Of a stretch of 64,000 nucleotides of DNA, positions 10,642-18,369 are shown in pieces; the first letter of the stretch is position 1, and every line of letters starts with the position of its first letter. This DNA is from Pseudomonadota bacterium (GTDB lineage Bacteria; Pseudomonadota; Alphaproteobacteria; Dongiales; Dongiaceae). The notes beneath the pieces are model-generated. The model did no database searches. It was not told the DNA's origin and saw only the letters and a list, made by a program, of their open reading frames with translations. Made by a program: the position numbers and the translations under genes. The stretch covers positions 888,313 through 952,312 of the forward strand of contig JAJYUT010000002.1 of assembly GCA_021792365.1 (NCBI GenBank), in the 5' to 3' direction.

Positions 10642-10842
10642 CTAATTAGGCTCGCGATAGCCGGTGCCCTGCCTTTTGAAGGAACGCGCATCTTGTTGCG
10701 CAGCGCCGGGCTCGCGCCGGTCGCTGCCCACGTCGTCCCGATTGTCCCGCCACGACGGAACCGGGAATTCCTGGCTCTCGACCCGCTCGTCGCGGATCGT
10801 GACGCCCGAAACACGCTGAATGCGTCGCCGGATGTATTGCAT
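10642..10842 (-). CDS. Small hydrophilic hypothetical protein
   Basis: A possible 66-residue protein, MQYIRRRIQRVSGVTIRDE onward, very rich in Arg, Asp, Glu and Gln, with no membrane segment or known motif. The start at 10842 has AGGA nine bases and AGGG four bases upstream. A longer frame to 10947 adds a Ser/Arg-rich stretch without a better RBS. It lies beside another small charged gene on the same strand. No function recognised. Confidence 0.45.
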   Translation of the reverse strand: MQYIRRRIQRVSGVTIRDERVESQEFPVPSWRDNRDDVGSDRREPGAAQQDARSFKRQGTGYREPN

Positions 10843-10943
10843 TGCCCTGTTCCTGAACTCTCTCGACTGGGTCGCGCGCCAGGGACCAAGACCAGGGCGC
10901 CGCGTGCTCTGCAGTGAACAGGTGCTAAACGGAAAAGTTCCGA

Positions 10944-11153
10944 TCACGATGCGGATGAAACGCGCTTCTTAACGCGCGCCCGACGCCAGAGATCGCGCGC
11001 CTTTTCATCGCCTGGCAACACGTCGAACGCACTTTCGAAATCGCGCCCGGCCTGGCCGCCGCCATGCGGCACCATGAGCGGCACATCGCGCGCATCAGGC
11101 CGCCGCTCGTCATCCCTGCCGGGAGAGGTAATCGTGTCCTTGGGGCGCTTCAT
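10944..11153 (-). CDS. Small hydrophilic hypothetical protein
   Basis: A possible 69-residue protein starting MKRPKDTITSPGRDDERRP. It is charged and disordered-looking at the N-terminus, with a more ordered C-terminal half (FESAFDVLPGDEKARDLWRR). GAGAAGG lies a few bases upstream of the ATG at 11153, which supports this start over the longer frame to 11267. It could share a transcript with the 66-residue gene 100 bases downstream. No family recognised. Confidence 0.5.
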   Translation of the reverse strand: MKRPKDTITSPGRDDERRPDARDVPLMVPHGGGQAGRDFESAFDVLPGDEKARDLWRRARVKKRVSSAS

Positions 11154-11285
11154 AGTGACCTTCTCGGATGGCAGCCAGCACAATGCATGGCTGCCGTGAT
11201 CGTTCCATCCAGGCATGTAAGCATGCCTGAACCGCGCCGCTGTGAACAAGGTCACGATGCGTAACAAGCGCGTGAAGGTTTAGGC

Positions 11286-11324
11286 GCCGCCGCCCGGGAT
11301 TTCAGGGCTGACCCGGGCGGCGGC
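11286..11324. terminator. Strong GC-rich hairpin downstream of the hydrolase gene
   Basis: A 13-bp perfect inverted repeat (GCCGCCGCCCGGG at 11286-11298, CCCGGGCGGCGGC at 11312-11324) with a 13-base loop lies about 50 bases after the stop of the minus-strand hydrolase. There is no clear T-tract on either side, so termination is likely but unproven. Confidence 0.45.
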
Positions 11325-11375
11325 TCTCCGATGGCGCGTCACCCGTCTGCGCACGGATGATGCGCCGGAGCACGA

Positions 11376-12206
11376 TCAGGCGCGCGCCGGGGACGAGAGG
11401 CGGCGCCGGCCGATGGAGTTCATGAAATCGACAAGGTCGGAGGCGAAACGTTTCGGCACCTCCCATTGCAGGCTATGGCCCGCGCCAGCATAGACTCGAA
11501 GCTCCGCGCCGGCGATCGCACGGGCGATCTCCTGCCGCTGCGCGTGGGTCGAGAAGCCATCGCGCTCGCCCCAGTATAGGATGGTCGGCGCGACGATCTT
11601 CGGAAGCTCGGCGAAGTCGTCATAAGCGAGGATCGCCTTCATCACGGCGCGCCACACATGGACCGGCACGCGCGCGCTTTCCGCAAGAATCGTGGCGAAG
11701 AATGCCTCCGGCACCGGCTGCGCGAGTGTCGAGACCTGGAACGCTTGGATCAGACCAGCGTCCACCGGATCCTCCATCGCCTCGAGGGATGCGAGCATCT
11801 CCCGAAGCTCGGCATTGTCGGCCTGCGCGTTGAAGGTGCCGATCAGCACGAGCCCCGCGACACGCTCCGGGAAATCGAGCGCGAAGCGTTGCGCCACCAG
11901 GCCGCCCATCGAATGGCCCGCGACGATCGCCTCCGGGATTCCCCGCAGCCGCATGAATTCCGCGAGATCGGCCGCCAAATCGCTTGGATGGTAGCCGATC
12001 GCCGGCTTGTCGGATTTGCCGAAGCCGCGCTGCGACAGGGCGATGACCCGGATCGAGTGCGGCAGGTGCGCGATCACCGTCTCGTAGGACCGCCACGAGT
12101 CCGGAAATCCATGCAGCAGGATGATGGGAACGGCGCCCGCCGGTCCCTGCTCGACATAGCGCAGGGTCACGCCATTGGGCAGCCGAATGGCTTGCTCAGT
12201 CAGCAT
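11376..12206 (-). CDS. Alpha/beta hydrolase
   Basis: A 276-residue alpha/beta hydrolase. The oxyanion-hole motif LHGFPDSWRSY (about 31-41) resembles epoxide hydrolases and dehalogenases. The nucleophile elbow is GHSMGG with Ser99, the acid is probably Asp216 in WGERDGF, and the general base is His244 in GAGHSLQWE. A Ser nucleophile favours esterase, lactonase or C-C hydrolase over epoxide hydrolase. The start at 12206 has AAGGA seven bases upstream. It follows the exported TPR gene on the same strand, with only 28 bases between. Confidence 0.9.
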   Translation of the reverse strand: MLTEQAIRLPNGVTLRYVEQGPAGAVPIILLHGFPDSWRSYETVIAHLPHSIRVIALSQRGFGKSDKPAIGYHPSDLAADLAEFMRLRGIPEAIVAGHSMGGLVAQRFALDFPERVAGLVLIGTFNAQADNAELREMLASLEAMEDPVDAGLIQAFQVSTLAQPVPEAFFATILAESARVPVHVWRAVMKAILAYDDFAELPKIVAPTILYWGERDGFSTHAQRQEIARAIAGAELRVYAGAGHSLQWEVPKRFASDLVDFMNSIGRRRLSSPARA

Positions 12207-12234
12207 CCGAGTTCCTTTCCGAAAAATCCGCGAG

Positions 12235-13869
12235 TCACATCGTATCGAGAGTCGGCTCGATCTCCGCGGTCCGCCAGGCGTCATTCAGTTCCTGGCGCAC
12301 CAGCATTGCTTCATCTGTCTTGCCTTGCGCCGTCAGGGCCTCGACTAGACCGAACAAGGACCGGCCGCTGCGCGGATTCTTCCGGAGATCGGCACGGAAC
12401 ACCGCTTCGGCCTCGGCAGCGCGGCCGACCTTCAGCAGGGCGGCGCCCAGACTTTCCCGCACGGGATAGTGCCAGTCCGCCGGCTCGTTGTAGGCGAGCT
12501 TGTCCTGCGTCGCGACCGCGACCTCAAGATCTGTGACCGCCTTTTCCAGATCACCCTTCTGCGCGGCGATGCGCGCATCGACGATCGCGAGGCCGATATT
12601 CAGCACTCCCTTTGCAGGCGAGTTGCCATAGCGGCTTTCTATCGGCAGCGAGGCGGCAATCTTTGCCAATCCCTCCCGCTCTGCCGCCGCGCTCTTCGCC
12701 GAGCCTGTGGCAGCGAAAGCGAGACCGCGCGCATAGTGGCGCAGGCCGCGTGAGATCGGCAGGTCTTCCGCCGGCTCCTTTGCCGCCAGCACGGTTTTCC
12801 AATCGTGGAAGCGGACGGCGGTCAGCAGCGGATACATGCCGAAATATTCGGTCACGAAGTTCCGCAGCTCCGGTATGTCGTCGCCGTGGCTATGCAGGCT
12901 CTCGATCAGCCGCGACGCCGCTTCTCGCGCATCGCCGTAGCGCCCTTCCATGCCGCGCGCGGCGGCGATGAAATGCAGATTGTGGTGGAAGTAGAGCATG
13001 GGATAGGCGCCTCTCACATGCTCATTGTCGATGTAATCCTTGTCGACCTTGGCCGCGATCACGTTGGCGTCGGCCGCCGCCTTGTAGTCGCCGACCAGCA
13101 TGTAGATGTGAGAGGGCATGTGCACCAGATGGCCGGACGCCGGCGCGATGGTTTCCAGCCGCTTGGCCGCCGCCAGCGCCCACTCGGGATGCGGCGATGC
13201 CTCGACGGCGTGAATGTATAGATGATTGGCGCCGGGATGGCTGGGATCACGCATCAGCACGCGCTCCAGCACGGCGACAATCTCCATCGTTTTGTCCCAA
13301 GGCTGCCCGTCCTTGGTCCACAGGTTCCAGGGATTGAGGTTCATCATGCTCTCGGCATAGAGCGTCGCCGCGTCGAGGTCGTCCGGATAGGCATCGCTCA
13401 GCGCTTTCATGCGCGCCGAAAATGCCTCGGCGAGCTTCTTCTGATCGGCATTGGGATCGCTGGAATAGCGTGCAGCCAACGCCTCGACATAGGCTCGTTC
13501 GCGCGCCGGCGCCTTGTCCGCAAGCTTCAGCGCCTTCTGCACCGTCTCGTACGCCTGCTTCAGCTGCGCCGGGTCGGCCGGCAGGTTGTAGTTGGGACCG
13601 AGCGCGTAGGCGATGCCCCAGAGCGGCATCGGTGAGTTCGGATCCAGCTCTGCCGCGCGCTGGAAAGAGCGGATCGCTTCCGCATGATTGAACGCGAAGG
13701 TCAGGATCAGGCCCTGATCGAAGAAGCGCTGCGCGTCCTCCTGGGATGTCGCAATGGTGTGTTGATGGTCTCCCAGTCCTTCGATCAAGGTCGCGGACTC
13801 GTCGTGCGCGATCGCGCCGGATGCCGTCAGGGCAATCACGGCGGCCGCACTCAGCAGATATTTGCGCAT
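12235..13869 (-). CDS. Exported tetratricopeptide-repeat protein
   Basis: A 544-residue protein with a signal peptide (1-21, MRKYLLSAAAVIALTASGAIA). The rest is alpha-helical with TPR-like units, for instance FNHAEAIRSFQRAAELDPNS near residue 55 and AEAEAVFRADLRKNPRSGRS near the C-terminus. It resembles a conserved family of long exported TPR proteins of unknown role. The start at 13869 is set by the signal peptide; the frame continues upstream without conserved sequence. The hydrolase gene follows and may be in the same operon. Confidence 0.85.
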   Translation of the reverse strand: MRKYLLSAAAVIALTASGAIAHDESATLIEGLGDHQHTIATSQEDAQRFFDQGLILTFAFNHAEAIRSFQRAAELDPNSPMPLWGIAYALGPNYNLPADPAQLKQAYETVQKALKLADKAPARERAYVEALAARYSSDPNADQKKLAEAFSARMKALSDAYPDDLDAATLYAESMMNLNPWNLWTKDGQPWDKTMEIVAVLERVLMRDPSHPGANHLYIHAVEASPHPEWALAAAKRLETIAPASGHLVHMPSHIYMLVGDYKAAADANVIAAKVDKDYIDNEHVRGAYPMLYFHHNLHFIAAARGMEGRYGDAREAASRLIESLHSHGDDIPELRNFVTEYFGMYPLLTAVRFHDWKTVLAAKEPAEDLPISRGLRHYARGLAFAATGSAKSAAAEREGLAKIAASLPIESRYGNSPAKGVLNIGLAIVDARIAAQKGDLEKAVTDLEVAVATQDKLAYNEPADWHYPVRESLGAALLKVGRAAEAEAVFRADLRKNPRSGRSLFGLVEALTAQGKTDEAMLVRQELNDAWRTAEIEPTLDTM

Positions 13870-14385
13870 ATCACACTCCATACATGTCACTCGCGTCGGG
13901 CGCGCCGGAGGCAGGAACTTGGGTTCGGCGCCGCCCGGTGAATACGGGGTGGCATTTAAGCGAGATGCGGAGCATCGGCTGTGACCTACGCCACAGCCCC
14001 AGGCGAAGTTTGACGCGCATGCGATTCGCAAGGCAAGCGTCCGATGCGGCAAAGTGCAGCGACCCTGACCCGATTGCGGGCCACGTAACCACCAGCCAAG
14101 CCTCCCCCAGCAGGTCCGCGTGAATGCCGCGGCCTGTGCCGAGGCGTCCACCAAGCTCGATGCCATGATCGCTCAGACGCGAAGGAAGCCGACCGGACAC
14201 CGGCCGCACATTCGGCCGCCGGCTGCCTGCCCAGCCCTGCTGCCGAGAGCGTCCAGCGGCGAGAGCCTCCAATGCGGGGAACGCTCCGCCCCCGATCAGC
14301 CGGCCTTGGATGCGAATAAGTCTCAGTTGCACTAAGCCGAAGAAGCCTCTATGCTGGGCGCACCTTTTCCCATCGGAGTCACGCG
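13870..14385. other. Intergenic region between TPR gene and iron-binding protein gene
   Basis: 516 bases between divergent genes. No frame here has support as a gene. The right part should hold the promoter of the binding-protein gene, including the imperfect palindrome annotated at 14311-14331. Confidence 0.5.
14311..14331 (+). promoter_or_regulatory. Possible metal-responsive operator upstream of fbpA-like gene
   Basis: TGCGAATAAGTCTCAGTTGC plus A is an imperfect 21-bp palindrome (7 of 10 pairs symmetric) with outer TGC/GCA arms, 55 bases before the start of the iron-binding protein gene. Alphaproteobacterial Fur/Mur-type sites often show TGC...GCA arms. The match is weak and the assignment is inference from position. 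Confidence 0.25.
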
Positions 14386-15426
14386 ATGTCTCGTGTTACG
14401 CGCCGCTCAGTCCTGTTGTCCGCTGCCGGTCTCGCCGGCCTGTCCGCCCTGCCGCTGCGCCGCGCCAGCGCCGCAGGCGAAGTGAATGTCTATTCCGCCC
14501 GGCACTATCCGGCCGACGAGCAATTGTTCGCCCTCTTCACCGAAGAGACCGGCATCACCGTCAACCAGATCAAGGGGACCGGCGCCGAGTTGATGGAGCG
14601 CCTGAAGCTCGAGGGCGCGCAATCGCCGTGCGACGTTTTCGTGACGGTCGACGCCGGCAACCTGTGGCGCGCGCAGGAGGAAGGGGTCTATCAGCCGGTC
14701 AGCTCGGCCGAGCTGGAGCAGCACATCCCCGCCAATCTGAGGGAGCCTTCCGGCCTCTGGTTCTCGTTCGCCAAGCGGGCGCGCGTCATCGTCTATGACA
14801 CCACCAAGGTTAAGGCCGAGGAGCTTTCCACCTATGAGGACCTGGCCAGCGAGGAATGGAAGGGGCGCATCCTGATCCGCTCCTCCGGCAACATCTACAA
14901 CCAGTCCCTGGTCGCCTCGATGATCCACAACAACGGGGTCGAGGAGACGCAGAAATGGTGCGATGGCATCGTCGCCAACATGGCGCGCCCGCCCAAGGGC
15001 GGCGACACCGACCAGATCAACGCGTTGATCGCCGGCGAAGGCGATCTTGCCGTGTCCAACACCTATTACTTCGCGCGCATGCTGTCGGGCGATGACGACG
15101 CGCTCAAGGAGAAGCTCAAGAACGTCAAGATCTTCTTCCCGAACCAGAGCGGTCGCGGCACCCATGTGAACGTATCCGGCGCCGGCGTCGCCGCCAACGC
15201 GCCGAACAAGGAGAACGCGATCAGGTTCCTGGAGTTCATGATCTCGCCCGAGGCGCAGGCGATCTTCGCCGGGGCCAATTTCGAGTATCCGGTCCGCGAC
15301 GGCGCCGAGCAGGCGCAGGTCATCGCCTCCTGGGGCGGGTTCAAGGAAGATCCGATCGACGTCGTCGAACTCGGCCGCAACAACGCCGAGGCCGTCAAGA
15401 TCATGGACCGCGCCAGCTGGGCCTAG
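14386..15426 (+). CDS. Fe(3+) ABC transporter periplasmic binding protein
   Basis: Ferric-ion binding protein of the FbpA/AfuA/FutA class, 346 residues. The N-terminus (SRVTRRSVLLSAAGLAGL) is a Tat-like signal with twin Arg, cleaved near ASA-AGEVNVYS. The paired tyrosines that coordinate iron in this family are Tyr227-Tyr228 in SNTYYFARML. VNVYSARHYPAD matches the start of the mature family. No permease or ATPase gene is adjacent, so it is an orphan here, with the membrane components elsewhere or shared. A strong terminator follows directly. Confidence 0.9.
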   Translation: MSRVTRRSVLLSAAGLAGLSALPLRRASAAGEVNVYSARHYPADEQLFALFTEETGITVNQIKGTGAELMERLKLEGAQSPCDVFVTVDAGNLWRAQEEGVYQPVSSAELEQHIPANLREPSGLWFSFAKRARVIVYDTTKVKAEELSTYEDLASEEWKGRILIRSSGNIYNQSLVASMIHNNGVEETQKWCDGIVANMARPPKGGDTDQINALIAGEGDLAVSNTYYFARMLSGDDDALKEKLKNVKIFFPNQSGRGTHVNVSGAGVAANAPNKENAIRFLEFMISPEAQAIFAGANFEYPVRDGAEQAQVIASWGGFKEDPIDVVELGRNNAEAVKIMDRASWA

Positions 15427-15454
15427 GCTCCAGTCTCGCTACCGATTTGCTGCG

Positions 15455-15484
15455 ACACGGCCCCATTCGGGGCCGTGTTTTTTT
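15455..15484 (+). terminator. Rho-independent terminator after the iron-binding protein gene
   Basis: A perfect 10-bp stem (ACACGGCCCC, loop ATTC, GGGGCCGTGT) is followed by seven T, 28 bases after the stop codon. It separates this gene from the convergent DUF2000 gene. Confidence 0.92.
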
Positions 15485-15492
15485 CGGCCTGC

Positions 15493-15903
15493 TCAGACGA
15501 AGAACTTCAGCCCGTTGATCACCTTGTCCACGACCTTGCGCTCCGCGTGGACGCCGATGCCGACCAGGTCGAGCGCCTCCGTGGCTTGCGCGGCAATTGC
15601 GGCGCGGTTGTCCGCGTCGTTGCTGGTCTTGAACAGGGGCGCGGTATAGACCGCGATCCGCAGGGTGCGCGACAGGGCGCGCTGGTGCGTGCGCGCAAGT
15701 TCGGCGGCGTCAGCGCCATAGACGAACACCGGCTCGCGGATCAAGGGCGTATAGAATCGGCCGCTGCCGTCGCGATACGGTTCGCCCACCAGTTGCGGAT
15801 AGGTGCCAGCGAGGCCACCGGTCAGGAAGGCGGCGACATTGGCGATCTGCCAAGGCAGCAGGTCGCGGCGCAGGACAAGCGCGGTCTTTGTCGGATAGAT
15901 CAT
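15493..15903 (-). CDS. DUF2000 family protein
   Basis: A 136-residue protein of the DUF2000 family, which has a peptidyl-tRNA hydrolase II-like fold but no confirmed activity. It begins MIYPTKTALVLRRDLLPWQ and keeps the family's GIGVHAERKVVDKVINGLKFF ending. It is divergent from an AraC-type regulator with only 47 bases between, so the regulator probably controls it. It faces the iron-binding protein gene across a terminator. Confidence 0.85.
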   Translation of the reverse strand: MIYPTKTALVLRRDLLPWQIANVAAFLTGGLAGTYPQLVGEPYRDGSGRFYTPLIREPVFVYGADAAELARTHQRALSRTLRIAVYTAPLFKTSNDADNRAAIAAQATEALDLVGIGVHAERKVVDKVINGLKFFV

Positions 15904-15950
15904 GTCTGCAATAATGGGGGCTTCCGTCCTCCGGTCTTGAACGTTTGTGC

Positions 15951-16760
15951 ATGATTGAGGCGAGAGACTTCCTGAAACAGGACGAGCCGGCCGCCGGCTT
16001 CCGCCGGCTGGCGGCGCGCTTCCAGGGCCATGCCTATGATCCGCACCGCCACGAGACCTATGCGGTGGGGCTGACCCTGCACGGGGTGCAGGAATTCCAC
16101 TATCGCGGCGCGGTCCGGGCCAGCAGCAAGGGCCAGGCGATGGTGCTTCATCCCGACGAAGCGCATGACGGCCATGCCGGCATCGAGGATGGCTTCACCT
16201 ATCACATGCTCTATGTCGACCCGGCCCTGGTCTGCGCCGCGCTGGATGGCGCGCCGCCGCCCTTCGTGCCGGAGGCGGTGGCAAAGGACGACGAGCTTGC
16301 CGCCATTCTCGCCGAGGCGTTCGAGGACTTCCCCGCCCCGCTCGCGCCGATGGCGGTCGATGCCACCATTGCACGCCTCGCCGATGCGCTCGACCGGCGC
16401 AGCGACCGGCGGCCTCACCGCCCGCGCGCGCGGCACTCATTCGCAGCGGCGGAACGCGCGCGGCAATTGCTCGAGGAAACTACGGACCCCGCCATCTCGT
16501 CCGCGGAGCTGGAGCAGACGACGGGGCTCGACCGCTACGCCCTGGCGCGCGCCTTCCGCGCCGCCTTCGGCAGCTCGCCCCATCGCTATCTGGTGGCGCG
16601 CCGCGTGGCGCGGGCGCAACGCCTGCTGGCGACTGGCGCCAGTCTGGCCGAGGCGGCGGCGGGCACGGGCTTCGCCGACCAGAGCCACTTCACGCGGCAT
16701 TTCAAGGCGCATCTCGGCCTGACGCCGGGGCGCTATCTCAGCCTGCAGCGCGCCGCGTGA
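15951..16760 (+). CDS. AraC family transcriptional regulator
   Basis: A 269-residue regulator. The N-terminal half is an arabinose-binding-like cupin sensor (HRHETYAVGLTLHGVQEFHYRG, about 29-50). The C-terminal half has two helix-turn-helix units: the first around SSAELEQTTGLDRYALARAF, the second around AEAAAGTGFADQSHFTRHFK, then GLTPGRYLS. ATG at 15951 is used instead of a TTG two codons earlier. It is divergent from DUF2000, its likely target. Confidence 0.9.
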   Translation: MIEARDFLKQDEPAAGFRRLAARFQGHAYDPHRHETYAVGLTLHGVQEFHYRGAVRASSKGQAMVLHPDEAHDGHAGIEDGFTYHMLYVDPALVCAALDGAPPPFVPEAVAKDDELAAILAEAFEDFPAPLAPMAVDATIARLADALDRRSDRRPHRPRARHSFAAAERARQLLEETTDPAISSAELEQTTGLDRYALARAFRAAFGSSPHRYLVARRVARAQRLLATGASLAEAAAGTGFADQSHFTRHFKAHLGLTPGRYLSLQRAA

Positions 16761-16791
16761 GGCGGCGCTCCTCTCTCTCACGGAGTTGCCC

Positions 16792-17268
16792 ATGCTCTTG
16801 AAAGGCTCCTGCCATTGCGGCGCGGTGAAGTTCGAGCTGAAGGCCTACGCGCCGGTGCCGTATATGCGCTGCTATTGCTCGATCTGCCGCAAGACCGCCG
16901 GCGGCGGCGGGTACGCAATCAACCTCGGCGCCAAGGCCAAAAGCCTGAAGGTGCGCGGCAAGGACAACATCGCGAAGTTCAATGCGCGGATCGACGGCAA
17001 AAGGAGCCCGGCCGAGCGCAGCTTCTGCAGCAAGTGCGGCACCGCGCTGTGGGTGTGGGATCCGCGCTGGCCCGATTTCATCCATCCGTTCGCGAGCGCC
17101 ATCGACACCAAGCTGCCCAAGGCGCCGGAGCACGTCCACATCATGCTCGATTCCAGGGCCGATTGGGTGACGCTCGAAGCCGGGCCCGGCGATCCGCAAT
17201 TCGCAGAATATCCCGAACTGTCATTGGAGGAATGGCATCGCGCGCACGGCATGCTGAAGAAGGCGTGA
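16792..17268 (+). CDS. GFA family (CENP-V/glutathione-dependent formaldehyde-activating) protein
   Basis: A 158-residue zinc-binding GFA-fold protein. Cysteine clusters are GSCHCGAV (Cys7, Cys9), CYCSICRK (Cys27, 29, 32) and SFCSKCGTALW. Members named GFA were linked to the glutathione-formaldehyde adduct, but most of the family have no proven activity. GGAG lies seven bases before the ATG at 16792. The gene is 31 bases after the AraC gene and may be co-transcribed. Confidence 0.88.
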   Translation: MLLKGSCHCGAVKFELKAYAPVPYMRCYCSICRKTAGGGGYAINLGAKAKSLKVRGKDNIAKFNARIDGKRSPAERSFCSKCGTALWVWDPRWPDFIHPFASAIDTKLPKAPEHVHIMLDSRADWVTLEAGPGDPQFAEYPELSLEEWHRAHGMLKKA

Positions 17269-18369
17269 GCGGCAGCGCTCAGGGTCTCTGGTAGAGCCAG
17301 CGGCATTCCACCAAATCGACTGCGGCTTGCATCGCGACAGAAATTTTTCGGCACGTTGCCGAAAGAGCACAACGCGCTGCGCGCGCCGCTCAAATGATGC
17401 GCTGCCCCGCGGCGGCGTCATGGGTTCGCCGCCGTTTCCACAATGTTGACGCAATTCATTCGCACCTCGTTCCGCTTATTCAGCGGACGTTCATCCCGGC
17501 GCCGAAACATCGCGAAGGAATTCGTGAGCGCGATGGTCAGGAAACGACTGTCAGGCACAGCTTTCCGGCACTTGAACGCGGCACCGGCGATGAGCTCCGG
17601 AACACCTTCAGCCATTGCGCGGTTTGCCCACCGGCAGGTTCCGGATGAAACGCGGAGGACCCGCGCCATGATCACCCGACGACGTGCACTTGTGGAACTG
17701 AGGAGCGCGGCCTGCGTCGGATCGGCCGCAATCCTCGCCCGAAGCGGGGCGGCAGTCTCCGAACGATCGAGGCTCCCTCGGAGACGCGGCCCGCTTCGGG
17801 CACCAGGTCCCGGAAACGCAGAATCGAGGCGCTGATGACCAGCGCCGCGGCAACGCCAAGGCCGCCATCGGAACGGCGCCGCGCATGAAGCTCCCACTAC
17901 CCTCTCCACGCAACGGACCCCGCACTTCGCCATCCCCCCGAGCGATCGTCGGATCCGTCAGCGGGAGAGGGTATTTTTTTGAAGCCCCGTCCACTCGTTG
18001 AATTCCGGGCCCATCTTCCGTTGAGGGGGAAGGGAAAGTCGTCATGGCAAACGCGGAGCGCGGCGGGCGTCATCATGCAATCCCTACCTGTCTTGCCTTC
18101 TCCGCGTGGCCGAGTTATCTTCTGCTTCTCTTCCACCTCGAATCGCCGGGAGGCCTGCATGGGTAGAATGTTTGTGCCGATCGATCCCGGCCCGTCCGAG
18201 CATTAGGACATTCGAAGCGCAGGCCGGCCCACCGCCGCCTGCTCATCAAACTCCCTAAGCGACACCGGCAACCGCGATCCACCGCCCGTTGGCGTGTATT
18301 TGCGCTGCCCTTGAGTCTCTGCGTTTTCGATTTGGAGCGGCTGCCGCTTGCGTGGCGCCGATTGATTCG
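17269..18369. other. Gene-poor stretch with repeat-like DNA
   Basis: About 1.1 kb without a confident gene. Frames on both strands are Arg/Ser/Pro-rich and interrupted, as expected of shadows. A short plus-strand frame from 17668 begins MITRRRALVELRSAACVGSA, like the start of a Tat signal, but ends after 55 residues in Arg-rich sequence, so it could be a remnant. The region 17898-17980 carries a repeat-like inverted sequence with a T-tract. Confidence 0.55.
17898..17980 (+). repeat. Intergenic inverted repeat with T-tract
   Basis: TACCCTCTCC (17898-17907) and GGAGAGGGTA (17964-17973) are perfect 10-bp inverted arms 56 bases apart, and the right arm runs into seven T. The look is that of a REP/MITE-like intergenic element or a remnant able to act as a terminator. 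Copy number in the genome is unknown. Confidence 0.5.
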
